Positions 12,723-27,700 of a stretch of DNA of 64,000 nucleotides are shown piece by piece. The DNA is taken from NCBI GenBank assembly GCA_037349105.1, contig JAYJMM010000100.1, positions 496,001 through 560,000 of the forward strand. The letters run 5' to 3'. The notes beneath the pieces are model-generated. The model was not told the origin of the DNA. It did not search any database and saw only the letters and a list, made by a program, of their open reading frames with translations. The position numbers and the translations under genes are program-made. This DNA is from Limnomonas spitsbergensis (taxonomy: Eukaryota > Chlorophyta > Chlorophyceae > Chlamydomonadales). Within the stretch, counting starts at the first letter, position 1. Each line of letters begins with the position of its first letter.

Positions 12723-15700
12723 TCAGGGAGGAACAGAGGCATTGAGGGATTGCCCCCCCATGCCCCCAGAGGCTCTCAGCCCAGTGGGGGCTGAAGCAGC
12801 ACCAACACCGGGGGCCAGGGTGGGAGGGGGAATCGCTGCACCTGCTACCGGGCTGGGAGAGGTAGCCGGTCCTGTGGCTCCTGCTGCGGGGTTATAAGGA
12901 GGGGTCCCAGTTCCAGCTGCCCCTACAGTCGGGTTAGGAGGGGTTCCAGTTCCCGCTGCCCCTACAGTCGGGTTAGGAGGAGCTCCAGTTCCCGCTGCCC
13001 CTACAGTCGGGTTAGGAGGAGCTCCAGTTCCCGCTGCCCCTACAGTCGGGTTAGGAGGGGTTCCAATTCCCGCTGCACCTGCTGTCGGGTTAGTAGGGGT
13101 TACAGTTCCCGCTGCCCCTACAGTCGGGTTAGGAGGGGTTCCAATTCCCGCTGCACCTGCTGTCGGGTTAGTAGGGGTTACAGTTCCTGCTGCCCCTACA
13201 ATCGGGTTAGGAGGGGTTCCGGTTCCTGCTGCCCCTACTGCGGGTTTAGGAGGAGCAGCCGTTCCTAGTGAGCCGCCCAGTGGTCCCTGCAAGTTGATGC
13301 TGTATGGGTCTGGGGCCGGCCGCGCCGCATGCGCTGCCGCCGCCGCATGCGCCTGCGCCTGTGCCCGCAGCGCGCCTGCGTCGATGACCGCTGCCCCCGG
13401 CGTCATCACGACCGTCGATCCCGCGCCAGCGACTATCGTGGAGCCTCTACCCGCCACCAGCAGGGACCCCCCGCTGGCAGACATCCGCGATACCTCCTCG
13501 GCAGTGAGCCCGTGGTGGCCCCCGCCCGCTCCTGCCGCGCCGCCCGACCCCACCGCCCCCGCGAGCGAGCCTTCGGGGGGCCCTGGATATGACGCGACCG
13601 GGCCGGGCGGCGGCAGGAGGGGCGGCGGTGCGGCCCCGCTCATGAGCTGCTTCTCAGTGGGCGTGAGGGAACCGGGGGCCGGCGGGGACGACAGCAGTGG
13701 TGAAGGCTGGTAGCGCTCCAGGGGCTGTGTGGGGGTGGCTCCCTAGGGGGCAGGGACAAGATTATGAGTCAGGGCGGAGGAGCAAGAGTATGAGTCAGAG
13801 GGGAGGGGCAAGAGTATGAGTCAGGGGGCAGGGACAAGACTATGAGTCAGGGGTCAGGGACAAGACTATGAGTCAGGGGGGCAGGGACAAGACTATGAGT
13901 CAGGGGGGAGGGACAAGAGTATGAGTCAGGGGGCAGGGACAAGACTTTGAGTCAGGGGGCAGGAACAAGACTATGAGTCAGGGGGGAGGAACAAGACTAT
14001 GAGTCAGGGGGGAGGGACAAGACTATGAGTCAGGGGGGCAGGGACAAGACTATGAGTCAGGGGGAAGGGACAAGACTATGAGTCAGGGGGCAGGAACAAG
14101 ACTATGAGTCAGGGGGGAGGAACAAGACTATGAGTCAGGGGGCAGGGACAAGACTATGAGTCAGGAGGGCAAGGACAAGACTATGAGTCAGGAGGCAGGG
14201 ACAAGACTATGAGTCAGGGGGGAGGGACAAGACTATGAGTCAGGGAGCAGGAACAAGACTATGAGTAAGGGGGGCAGGGACAAGACTATTGAGTCAGGGG
14301 GGAGGGACAAGACTATGAGTAAGGGGGGAGGGACAAGACTATGAGTCAGGGGGGAGGGACAAGACTATGCGTCAGGGGGGAGGGACAAGACTATGAGTCA
14401 GGGGTCAGGGACAAGACTATGAGTCAGGGGGGCAGGGACAAGACTATGAGTCAGGGGGGAGGGACAAGAGTATGAGTCAGGGGGCAGGGACAAGACTTTG
14501 AGTCAGGGGGCAGGAACAAGACTATGAGTCAGGGGGGAGGAACAAGACTATGAGTCAGGGGGGAGGGACAAGACTATGAGTCAGGGGGGCAGGGACAAGA
14601 CTATGAGTCAGGGGGAAGGGACAAGACTATGAGTCAGGGGGCAGGAACAAGACTATGAGTCAGGGGGGAGGAACAAGACTATGAGTCAGGGGGCAGGGAC
14701 AAGACTATGAGTCAGGAGGGCAAGGACAAGACTATGAGTCAGGAGGCAGGGACAAGACTATGAGTCAGGGGGGAGAGACAAGACTATGAGTCAGGGAGCA
14801 GGAACAAGACTATGAGTAAGGGGGGCAGGGACCAGACTATTGAGTCAGGGGGGAGGGACAAGACTATGAGTAAGGGGGGAGGGACAAGACTATGAGTCAG
14901 GGGGGAGGGACAAGACTATGCGTCAGGGGGGAGGGACAAGACTATGAGTCAGGGGTCAGGGACAAGACTATGAGTCAGGGGGGCAGGGACAAGACTATGA
15001 GTCAGGGGGGAGGGACAAGAGTATGAGTCAGGGGGCAGGGACAAGACTTTGAGTCAGGGGGCAGGAACAAGACTATGAGTCAGGGGGGAGGAACAAGACT
15101 ATGAGTCAGGGGGGAGGGACAAGACTATGAGTCAGGGGGGCAGGGACAAGACTATGAGTCAGGGGGAAGGGACAAGACTATGAGTCAGGGGGCAGGAACA
15201 AGACTATGAGTCAGGGGGGAGGAACAAGACTATGAGTCAGGGGGCAGGGACAAGACTATGAGTCAGGAGGGCAAGGACAAGACTATGAGTCAGGAGGCAG
15301 GGACAAGACTATGAGTCAGGGGGGAGGGACAAGACTATGAGTCAGGGAGCAGGAACAAGACTATGAGTAAGGGGGGCAGGGACAAGACTATTGAGTCAGG
15401 GGGGAGGGACAAGACTATGAGTAAGGGGGGAGGGACAAGACTATGAGTCAGGGGGGAGGGACAAGACTATGCGTCAGGGGGGAGGGACAAGACTATGAGT
15501 CAGGGGGGCAAGGACAAGACTATGAGTCAGGGGGCAGGGACAAGACTATGAGTCAGGGGACAGGGACAAGACTATGAGTCAGGGGGCAGGAACAAGACTA
15601 TGAGTCAGGGGGGAGTGACAAGCCTATGAGTCAGGGGGAAGGGACAAGAGTATGAGTCAGGGGGAGGGACAAGACTATGAGTCAGGGGGCAGGGAAAAGA

Positions 15701-18700
15701 CTATGAGTCAGGGGGGCAGGAACAAGACTATGAGTCAGGGGGGAGGAACAAGACTATGAGTCAGGGGGGAGGGACAAGACTATGAGTCAGGGGGGAGGGA
15801 CAAGACTATGAGTCAGGGGGCAGGGACAAGACTATGAGTTAGGGGGGAGGGTAGACCCTGGGTAGAGTCCTGAGCGCAAAACATGGGAGACGTCAAACAC
15901 AGGAGAAGGGTACAGGCCTCAGCGCAAAATGCGGGGGGTCATGCTTGAGATAGGCAGGGTAGATGGGAGCTCCAAGCTGGTCACCTTGCTGTATGAAGGT
16001 GTGGATGGGACTCAATAAAGATGTGGAAATAGGAGACAATAAAAATGGTCCATCAGCTGATATACCGACACATACAAAGAGTCGGGTGTCACAATGTTTA
16101 GGTCCTTCCTTTGTACCCATGCCCGTCCATGCCCCTCCAGGGGCATTCATTCCAGCAGGGCGTGCACCCCTGCATGACGTGACTCTGCCACGGTAAATTC
16201 ACATACATCTAATAAACGGCAAAACTGACAGTTCAGTCAAACGCACGGTACAGTCAAACGTCTTGACAACTCACCTTGCGCAACTCCTTGGAAGGCGTGG
16301 TCTCTGCAGCAGAGGCGGCTGTTGACAGCTGCTTGCTGGGTGAATTGCTCCCCCTGGCATCCGCGTTGACTGCCAAGGGGTCTTGAAGCGTGGCGTCGGC
16401 CCCAAAGGGGTTGTACCTGCTCAAAGAGATGGCGGAGGGACAGGAGGGAGGGGGGTGGGGCAGTGGCAAGAGGGAGGATGGATTCAGGGTTTAGGGTGTA
16501 CTGTGTAGGGTTTAGGGTGCACTGTTAGGGTTTAGGGTTTAGGTGATATTTAGAGATGAGGGAATGAGAATGTTGGATGTTATAGAGGTGGAAGATGGAT
16601 GGCATGCATTGAGAACAGGCAGGACAGGACGGGCTAGATTGATCGTGCAAGGGGAATATAATGACAGGAGGGAGGAGTTTTGACAGGGAAAGCGACAGTT
16701 GGGAGGACGGGGCAGGGAGGAGGGTATGGGTACCGGGCGACGGTGCAGGATGCAGCCTCAATGACCTGGCATGTGTTCGCCACCCCCATGTGCCCTTATG
16801 TCTTCACCCCACCCACCTGACAACCGGGCGCCCATCCTCGACCTCGTAGTCACCGCCCGCTGCACTAGCCCCAGCTCCTTGCTGCGGCCGTCCAAGCGTC
16901 ACATCCACGACATCCTGCATGAAATAAAACCATCGTAAAATATTGTTATATTTATTTTTGATGTGAATAAAAGAAACAAACACTTGCAGAATCTTATGCA
17001 CAAGCATCACCTGCGGCGGCGGCTGCTGCGGCTGCGGGCGTCCGAGTGTCACGTCCACCACGTCTTGTCGCCGCCCGCTGCTCCCTGCGCCGTGAGCGGC
17101 TCCGTTGCCGCCCCCACCTAACGCAAGCGGTATTTGTAACTAACGCAAGCGGTATTTGTAACTAACGCAAGCGGTATTTGTAACTAACGCAAGCAGTATT
17201 TGTAACTAACGCAAGCGGTATTTCTAACTAACGCAAGCAGTACATGTAACTAACGCAAGCATGCATACAGTCACACTGCTCTAGCAATGTCGAACATGTC
17301 AATGGCGTTACATCTCGCCCCCACCTGGGCCGTGGCCCGGCTGCCAGTCCTGCTCCACGCTGTGCAGCTCCTCGCAGGGTAGCTTGGAGGCATCAACAGC
17401 GAGCTTGTTGCCGAGTGGGTCCTAAAGAATAGGGGGAGACAGGGGCGGTGTTTCTTTTCCCCCTATGAGTCAGCTATATATCAGCTACAGTCAAGCCTCG
17501 TAGTCGTCTGAAAATGAAACACCAGACGGGAGGGGTGTCGTGCAAATGGAAGGCTCGCTAAATCCATGCCCCCACGGCTGATCCCCACAGAGTTTATGTC
17601 TTCATGTCAGCGCGCACCAGACCACCACTTGGCCCGCTGCTGAAAATTCAAATTTTCAGCAGCATAGAGCCAAAGGCCCACTGGATTCAAACCTTCAACA
17701 GCATAGAGCCAAAGGCCCCCGACCAAGGTAGCAGGGCTGGTAGCACCTGGCCTCTTTTGCCATGCCGCTCCGGCTTTCTGATTTTTGATTTAATTTAAAC
17801 TTTCACTCTTAGAGTATGGGATCCGCACCCAAAGTCTTGTTCGGGGAAGTCCCATAATTTAGCTGCGTTGCAGCCTGAGTAATCAACCTCCCTGGCCCCC
17901 CCCCCCCTCAAGCCCCTCTCTCTCACCGTCGGTCCCTTGATGATGTGCCTCTTAAGTGCGTCTGCTCTGAGGTCCGTCAGCATCAGGCGGACGTGCTCGG
18001 GAGTCAGATGGTCAGGGAGGTCCCACTTGCAAGACACAAAAACCTGAGGAGGTGAGGGGGCGAGGGGATGAGGAGATGTGGGGATGAGGAGATGAGGGGA
18101 TGAGGGGATGAGGGGATGAGGGAATGAGGGAATGAGGGGGTGAGGGGATGAGGGGATGAGGGGATGAGGGAATGAGGAGATGAGGGGATGTGGGGATGAG
18201 GGGATGAGGGAATGAGGGGGTGAGGGGATGAGGGGATGAGGGAATGAGGGGATGAGGGGGTGAGGGGATGAGGGGATGAGGGAATAAGGGGATGAGGGGA
18301 TGAGGGAATGAGGAGATGAGGGAATGAGGGGATGAGGGAATGAGGGGATACTAGGGTGCTCACTTTTGTTTCGTGTCTCTCCTGGATTGACTCCACTTAC
18401 GTCTTGTGCCCTCTTCAACCATCACTGGGCAGCTCTCACCTCCTCTTGATCACGCGTGCAATTTCATCTTCGCACTCGTGAACTCTCATGTATTGATGTG
18501 CGCAATCCCGGACGATTTCCTGGACTCGTACCTTCGCACTCGTGAACTCTCATGCTGGTTTTTTTGCACCTCTTGGCCTCCTGGGAACAGTCGCCCTTAA
18601 CCTCTTCCTATCATTCTTCTTTTCATTCTTCCCATCATTCTTCCTGTCATTCTTCCTATCATTCTTCCCATCATTCTTCCCATCATTCTTCCCCTCATTC

Positions 18701-21700
18701 TTCCCATCATTCTTCCCATCATTCTTCCCATCATTCTTCCCATCATTCACACCCACCTTTTTCTTCCTGTCATTCCCATCTTTGTCCGGGTTGCGACGAG
18801 CAGGCAGCTTCAGGCGGGGTCGGTCGCGGTCATAAGCCAAGAGGACGACAGGTGCCCAGGAGGCGTACCCACACACCGCTAAATGGAATATAGGGGGAAG
18901 GTAGCAACAGGGGGCATTGATGAAAATGATTAGAGAGGCATATATGCCCTGTGGTGGTACCGGTATGGCATATCGGGCATAGCTCAGTACAGTACAGCAC
19001 GCACAACACACCACACCATGGCACACCACAGATCAGCACACCACAGCACAGGTCAACATGCCAAAGATTAGCACACCACATCACAGATCAGCACACCACA
19101 TCACAGATCAGCACACCACATCACAGATCAGCACACCACAGCACAGATCAGCACACCACATCACAGATTAGCACACCACGGCACAGATCAGCACACCACA
19201 TCACAGATTAGCACACCACAGCACAGATCAGCACACCACATCACAGATCAGCACACCACAGCACAGATCAGCACACCACATCACAGATTAGCACACCACA
19301 GCACAGATCAGCACACCACAGCACAGATCAGCACACCACAGCACAGATCAGCACACCACATCACAGATCAGCACACCACATCACAGATCAGCACACCACG
19401 GCACAGAACAGCACGCCACATCACAGATCAGCACACCACAGCACAGATCAGCACACCACATCACAGATCAGCAAACCACAGCACAGATGAGCACACCACA
19501 TCATGTAAAGTAAAGAAACCTCGCAGCATAGACGAGGAGAAGATACCCAGGGTCAGATGCGCACTATACTTCATAGTTCATACTGGCCCCAATGGCACTG
19601 TTGGGTTTGAATTTGGCTCGTTGCTCTGAACCTGGCTCCTGGTTCTGCTCAATGCGTTTGTGTTTGATGCTGGTTTTCTTTTGTTTTCTCTGTTCATCAT
19701 GCTCATATTTTGGTTTGTGCGCATCGGATTCGGTCTTGTTCTCGGTTCGCTCTGCTGAGCCGTTTCCAATAAGGGGGCTGTGGGGGGGGGCAACAAATTT
19801 GTAACAACAAGAGAACAGTCCCTTTCATCGTCCAACCTAAATCTTAAAACCTTACCTGCCACGTGGAAGACGTTGTTCCATGCGATGCACATGACCGCCT
19901 CCCCGCCTAGGGAGAAGCGGGGCAGGTGCACCGGAGGCGTACCGCCGTCAATGCCCCAGAGGAAGCACCGACCATCCTCAGACCCGCAGACAACGTAGTT
20001 GCCATCTGAAAGGTGTATAGGGGGGCGGGGGTGAATGGAGGGGTAAGAGAATGGAGGGTGTGTGTGAATGGAGGGGAGAGAGAATGGAGGGTGTGTGTGA
20101 GTGGAGAGGAGAGAGAATGGAGGGTGTGCGTGAATGCATGGTGTGTTTGTGAATGTATGGGGTGTGTGTGAATGGAGGGTGTGCGTCAATGGAGGGTGTG
20201 TTTGTGGATGTATGGGGTGTGTGTGAATGGAGGGTGCGCGTGAATGCATGGTGTGTTTGTGAATGTATGGGGTGTGTGTGAATGGAGGGTGTGCGTGAAT
20301 GGAGGGTGTGTTTGTGAATGTATGGGGTGTGTGTGAATGGAGGAGAGAGTGAATGGAGGGTGTGTGTTTGTGAATGGAGGGTGTGTTTGTAAATGGAGGG
20401 TGTGCGTGTGAGTGAAGTGTATGTGTGTGAGAGAGAATGGAATGTGTGTGTGAATGGAGGGGCACATGAATGGAGAGGGTGGTTTGATGGTTTGATTCTA
20501 TGAATTAAGTGAGGGAGGCAGAGGGATATTGAGATGAGGGATTCAGAGGCTATGGCCAACTGGAAGGAGAGACAGGGGAATTGAAAAGGGAGGGTCGAAA
20601 CCTTAACCCTTGACCTGTACGGCTATACAGCACCCCGAGTAATCAAGCATCGGCACCGATGGGGCACCTGGTGTGAACGTCGCCTTGAGTGGAACGCTCT
20701 TGCTTCGCACGCCTCCCTCATACTCGGCGCAGGGCAGCAATGTCTTGGTGTCCAGGGCGGTCAGGGTGCTCCGCTTAGTGAGCACACCCAGGCGACGGCC
20801 GTTGGGCGACATGAACAGGTGGCAGATGGGCTGGCCCTTCGAGGTGAGGAGAGGGGGAGGAGGGCAGGGGGTTGGTACAAGGTGGGTTTTGGGCGACATG
20901 GACAGGTGACAGATCGGTTGAGGAGGGCGTAAGAGGAGAGGGAGGAGGAGGAGAACGAGAAGGAGTGGGAGAAGAAGGAGGGCGGTGAAGCAATGGTGGG
21001 AGAAGAGCGGCGGCGGCGGAGGGTCGACCTTGTGGTTCAGGACTAGTTCAGAAATTGGAATCTTGAGATTGGAGAATAGGGAAGGCAGGAGGATGCTAGG
21101 AGGAATCTAGGAGTAAGCTAGGTGGGAGATAGGAGGAACCTAGGAGGAAGCTAGGTAGGAGCTAGGAGGAACCTAGGGGGAAGCTAGGTGGGAGCTAGAA
21201 GGAAGCTAGGAGGAAGCTAGGATGAAGCAAGGAAGAAGCTAGGAGGAAGCCATGAGAAAGCTAGGAGGAAGCAAGGAGGAAGCAAGGAGGAAGATAGGAG
21301 GAAGATAGGAGGAAGATAGGAGGAAGATAGGTGGTAGCCAGAAGGCAGCTAGGAGGAAGCAAGGAGGAAGATAGGTGTCACGTGAGGCCATACCAAGAAA
21401 TCATCGCAGTTGCGCAGCGGCCTTAGCACCAGGTCCAGCGTCAAGTGTCTGGGGGCAGCAGGGTGTGAGGCACCCAGGCCACCCAGAGGACTTTTGCCCG
21501 CTACCGCTGCCGATGCCGCCATGCCCTGCCCGCTCATGGCCCTGTCGGAAGCCTGCGGCATCTGTTGCGGAGAGAACCCTCCTCCCATTCCCGGCGGCGG
21601 AAGACGCCCCAGCCCCTGCTGCTGCTGCCGATCAGCATCATCTGCGAGGAGGGGTGGCAGGCCCGCGGCCCACCGCTCGGCGGCAGCCGCCTCGGCCGCC

Positions 21701-24700
21701 GCCGCCTCGGCCGCCTCCTTGGCCGCCTGCTTGACCGCGTTGCCGTCCAGAGTGAACTCTGTGAGATTGCCGTGGTTGTTGCCGGCGTACAGCCGTGTGC
21801 CCTGTATGTCGAACACCAAGCTGTTGATGTGACCTTCGAGGTCCTTGACCGCGACGACGAGCTGGCCGCTGGGCCGGTCCCAGACACGGATGAAGCCATC
21901 GTGGGCGCCGGTCACAACCAGGGGGTGGCTCTTCTGGTTGGGATGGAACTGAGTATGCATAGGAACATGAGGCATAGGGAGTGGGCATGCTCTGGTTGGG
22001 ATGGCTCTTCTGGTTGGGATGGAACTGGGATGGAACTGGGATGGCTCTTCGGGTTGGGATGGAACTGAGCATGCATGGAAACATGAGGCATGGGAGCATG
22101 CATGCATGGGAACATGAGGCATGGGGGATTGGGGGTTTAAGAGGACCAGGTATGGCAGGATGAGGCATAGGACGATGGGGCATGGGATGAAAAGGACAAG
22201 GAAGCTGTGTGGCTCCATCGTAAAGGAGGGCTGGGGCCAGGGAGGGAGACCACGAGAGGCAGGGGGGGGTATTCTTTGCTGTTTTCTGCACATCGTCTTT
22301 ATCAGGTTCGCCAACGTCCAGGTATTAGGTATTAGGTTTTTAAGTTAAAGGCTTGCCAACGTTCAGGACATGTTTCCCGGACTTGAGTTGCTGACAGGCG
22401 CGTGTCTTTAAAAGCATGAGAGGTGTCTCTTAAAAGGATGGGATGGGTCTAAACAAAAGATATATACCTCTCCAAAACACACATGGGCAGTGTTCCAAAA
22501 CACATCGGATGCACCTCCCTAACATTGGACCCATCTCCAGAACACGCCTCTTACACAATTGACCTGTCTCCAAATCAGTGAGTGCTGTGAGAGAGCCTCG
22601 TAAGCTCACTAACAGCACGCAATGCTCCCTCCAAGCTGTCTAGACCACCTCGCAGTCGCAGGGGCCATGAATCTTATACTAAACAAAGACAGAAACGGAA
22701 TACTGCTCAAGGCATGCATTTCAGCACCCTGCAGCAGTCTCACCTGCGCAGCGTAGACGTAGCAAGTGTGCCTGAGCACCTTGGGGCGGATGGACTTTGC
22801 CGCACGGCTGTAATGATCCAGCTCCCAGATCTGGACGCAGGGGGCAGGCAGAGGATCAGTGAAGGGAGACAGCTGCTGTCTCGGTATCCACGCAATGCGA
22901 GCCAAGTGCATGGAACATGAACGAGAAAGACGATCTAGCAGGGAGGAACCTTAATCAGAACGGGGCATGTCCCACACATGCAGAGTCATGTTGCTGTGAG
23001 GGTGGTGCATGGTGCATGGTGCAGGGAGCATGGTGCATGAAGCATGGTGCATGGCGGGTGGAGCATGCACTTGCTTCACCAGCCCGCTGCTGCCTCCTTG
23101 CTTCAGCTACAGTTCAGCTACTTACCAGTAACTGCTCGTTTGGGGGGTGATTCAGCTACAATTCACCTAAACACTGGTATGTTAAGTGTGGCGCTTGCTT
23201 CACCAGCCCGCTGCTGCCTCCTTGTTTCAGCTACAGTTCAAATACTGTACGGCAACCGCTTGTCTGGAGGCAATTCAGCTACAATATAGCTACACTCTGG
23301 CTTTGGAAGCATGGCGCATGCTTCACTGGCCGGCAGATACCTCCTTGATTCAGCTACAGTTCAGCTACTTTACGGCAACCGCTCGTCTGGAGGTGGTTCA
23401 GCTAAAATTTAGCTACACTCAGGTACATGCTTCACCGGCCTGCTATTGCCTCCTTGCTTGCCTCCCGGCCACGCACCTTAGCAGTCCCATCCGACGAGCA
23501 CGTGAGAAGCGCATTGTCCTCTGGGCTCCACGATAGGCCGTACACAAAGCTGCAAAATGGGGGGGGGGGTCAGCTAGTGTTCAGCCTCATCACGGCAACT
23601 GCCCTTTTTAGGGGGCTTCCTCTAAAACTTGTGGGTTGACAGCAGGCCGTGCACAAATCTGTGGATGGAATTTAGCGTGCCCTCCAGCGATACCGGTACT
23701 TGAATTTAAATACTTATATCGGGACACACAAAAGGCTGCAGGAACCCTAAACCCTGCACACAAAAGGCTGCAGAAAGCAACTGGCGGAAAGTGGCTCAGA
23801 AAGGGGCTGGAAGGTTCACAAGTGAAGTGAAGCATCGTCTAACCATCAAGGGTTCGAGATCAAGAAAACCATACACCCAGGTGTCATTTGAGTTTCAGGT
23901 TTCAGGTTTTGTTCACCAAACCTTACACCCTGTGCCTCCCCCCCTATTTACGATGGGACCACTAATGCGGTTTTCGAAGCAGCAACTCATCTCAGCCCCC
24001 TTACTCATATTGGAACCAATCGCTTTTCGTATAAAACAACACAGCAACTCCCTAAACCACTGCAGCATTGTCCGAGACAACAAGGGTTTAGGGTTTATCC
24101 CTCCCCCTTTTCTTCATAATAGCCCCACTCCAGAGAGTGGAAATATGCTTAGCTAAAAAACACTGGAAAATAAGCATCCTAAACCCTAAACCCTTAAAAA
24201 CACTGAAAAATAAGCATCCTAAGGGCGAGCAGGTTAAAGGAACAGCACAGCATAACATGCACCACCCCCTTGTTGTACGCACTGTACAGCTTGGTCAGCA
24301 ACACCCGCCCATCCACCCACTTGTTGTGTGCTCTGTGTAGCTTGGTCATGGCCAGCCCAGTCATCACGTTCCACAACACAATGCGGAACAGCCCGCTGGG
24401 CTCTCCGCAGGCGGCGGCGAGGTACACGCCCGAGTGGGAGAAGGCCAGGGCGGTTGCGCCATTGGCTGTGGAGGGCAGCTGCTGGACTACGGCATTGGGT
24501 GCCTGAAGGGGATAACAGTTTATGGTTTAGGGTGTTGGGTATAGAATTTAAGGTCAAGGCTTAAGGGTTTAGGGTTTAGGATATACCGATTCACAGCTGA
24601 AGGTCAAGGCTGGAGAATACATTTTTGTATTAGCGGCTACATGAGATGTACGAGTGGGAGATGGTCAGGGCCATCATACCACTGGCTGTGGAGGGCATGT

Positions 24701-27700
24701 GATGGACCACTGCATTGGGTGCCTGCAAGGGGTTGATGGTTCAGGGTTTCGAAATTACGGTTTCGGATGTATGCCTTACATGCTAGGATGCAGGGTTTAG
24801 GATTTACAGTTGAGGATTTATGGCTTACATGTTAGGGTTTAGGGTTTAGGATTTCAGGGTCTAGGGATACTGTGATGATGGGAAATTCATTTCTTGGGGC
24901 GGAAAGAACACGCCCGAGTGGGCGAAGGTCGGGACCTTTACGGCACTGATTATAAAGGGCAGTTGCTGGACCACGGCATTGGGCGCATGCAGAGGCTGGT
25001 GGTGTAGGGTTTAGGGTTGACGGCTCAGGGTGCAGGGTTTAGGGCTTAACATAGCTTTGTGGGTATTGGGCGCCTGCAGGTGTGTGCAGCCTTTATATTG
25101 CAAGTATTTGTCAGTTCACACAGACCGCGAACAAATGGTTGATATGAATATATAATATATACAGTAATTGAAATGCAATTGAAATGTAATTCATACTCGG
25201 GAATTAAAATGCAATTGAGATGTAATTTTAGTACTCAACGTAGACAGGGCACGTGAAATACATTGCCGATGCATACACATTTCGTACACAAGAAGGTTGG
25301 TTAGCACCCCCTGGTTTGCACATGTCGTGTAAAGTAGAAAAAAGGTTACGTTGCACAGGTTGTGGTTAGCCCACCTCGCATGGCTGCCCCATGGGCCGGT
25401 AGTGCTGGTGCCTTGTCAGCTCTTCTTGGGTGGGCACCTGCCAGCCTGGCAGGCCATGCAGCGCTTCCAGACCACGAGAGCCCTGAGGGCCCTGGGTGTG
25501 CAACAGGGACTCTAGGGGCACGCTGCCTGCAGGGTGGATCCAGGGTTTGGGTAAACCATATTCAGCTCCACGTGGGTGTGCAACAGGATTTGGCAAACCA
25601 TATTCAGCTCCATGAGGGTGTGCAACAATCACTCCAGGGGCACGCTGCATGCAAGGCGAATACAGGGTTCAGGGAAACCATGTTCAGTTCCACGTAGGTG
25701 TCTCTGACGTAACACCTCGGGGACCTGCCCAAACCGGCTCGGCCTACAAACCGGCTCGGCCTACAAACCGGCTCGGCCTACAAACCGGCTCGGCCTATAA
25801 ACCGGCTCGGCCTACAAACCGTACATTTGCTTTGCCTTCCCTCATAATTTACGTTGTTTAGGGGCAAGGAATCCATGAAATTACTAATCATCGATTGTCG
25901 ATGCCAGCTTTCAGTCGGAAATTAATAGTGTTTGCCGACAGTTTGCCCGGAGGGCAGCATGAAATTACATCAATTTGTGATGCCCGAGGGAAGGCAAATA
26001 AAATCTACGGTCGACTACATACACTTAAAGTCGAGGGTTCAAGGAGGAGGCTGCTGCCCTGAACTCCCCCATGGACATTGTCTCTGTCACCACACAAGTG
26101 TGAGAAACTGCACTGCATTGAAAAAATCTGCAACGCCATTTATCTGAAACGCCAAACTGACAGCAGGGTTCAGCTCTTCCACTCCCCCATATTCCAGGGT
26201 TCAGGCTGCTTGGAAGGTCCAAGGCCGCTTTGTATCCCTCCCTCCTGCTCCTCTCACCCATCTCTGGCTCCCCTCCTCCTCCTTGCACCCCTCCCCCCTG
26301 GCTGGCCCCAATCACCCTTCCCCTCCCTCATCTGCCCTATCAGTCCTGCCCCCCTCCCCTAACATCCACCCTATAATCTCTCGCTCCTCTCACCTATCTC
26401 AAAACCCTATACCTTCACCCATCTCAAACCCCTAAACCCTCACCCATCTCAGAACCCTTAACCCTCATATATCTCAAAGCCCTAAACCCTCATCCATCTC
26501 AAACCCCTAAACCCTCACCCATCTCAAACCCCTAAATTCTCACCCATCTCAAAACCCCTAACCCTCACCCATCTCAAAACCGCTGCCATAGCCAGCAGGC
26601 AGCCTTTGCCGGATGCCCATCCACGGGTCAGTCACAATAACGTCCGGCGGCGGCCGCTCCACCGCCTCCACCGTCACCGTCAGCGTCCCGGGGTACTTGT
26701 CCACCACGCCACCGGACAGCACGCTCTTAGACGTCCGGCTCGCCATGAGTGCCTGAGAGCGTATCATGGGCATCGAACGTCAGATTCTAACTCCTCGCCA
26801 TTGCCGCCTCAGTCACCGTCAGCGTGCAAAAGTACTTGTCCACCAAACCGCCCGACAGCAAAGGGGTCTTCAAAGGTCCGGCTGGTCATCAGGGGCTGTG
26901 AACATATCATTAGGTGGGACATATAAGTTGAATTCCTCTCCACTGCCGCCTCCGTCACCGACAGTGTGCCAGAGTACTTGTACACCACGCCGCCCGATGT
27001 TGCGTTAAGTATCCAGGGTTAATGCTCAACCCTAAACCCGTTGATACTCAACCCTTATCCCTAGACCCGTTAATGCTCAACCCTCAACCCTGATCCTCAA
27101 ACCCGTTAATGCTCTGATGATGTGGCATTCCCTAGAACGGCCCATGCGTTCAAAATTTCGACCCTAGGCAGCGCACACGCTGTGCATTGCCATATGTGGA
27201 TTCTCAAGTAAAACTGATGCGCGCTCAACATCAGTCCAATGAAGGGCGGTTGCTTAAAATATAGCTACACATACTGTTATACTACTCGTTCCGCCGGCTA
27301 GGCTGACATGGACATAAGTGTACTTTTTACTGTGGCTCCTCATCTTCCAGATTCGTTTTGTCGCAGGTTTCAAAGTGTGCGGGAAAGCTGGTCCACTGCC
27401 TTATCCAGATTTTGTACGGGAGAGTACTATTATTCCGTCAGTGTTTTTCTGCGTTATGAACGAACTGTCCAGGTTGTAAGGCGAATCGGTGTAGGGTTCG
27501 GATTTAGGGTTGAGGGTTTCAGGCACAAGCCCCAGGACCCCACACCTCCCAATAGATGAAAGTATAGAGCGGAGCCTGTAAACCGCACCTCAGAGTTTAG
27601 GGCATCCAGTTTGGGATAAAGGCTTAAGGGTAAGTAGTGTTCCACGCCTCCCTCCTGCCGCTGACATTCCTAATCGGCACGCGTGTTCTCCACTAGGGCC

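Noticed and set aside
18440..18519. Possible 80-nt exon ([21 protein letters not shown]) in the AHI1-like gene with CAG acceptor and GTGAGA donor
   Set aside because: Its inclusion would break the phase, whereas exons 18878-18757 and 18043-17927 join in frame without it. It may be a relic or a regulated frame-shifting cassette.
19578..20559. Minus-strand HTHPIHS-rich frames of 193-295 codons
   Set aside because: Only the short part at 20005-19856 is a real exon ([13 protein letters not shown]); the rest is a GTGTGTG-type repeat.
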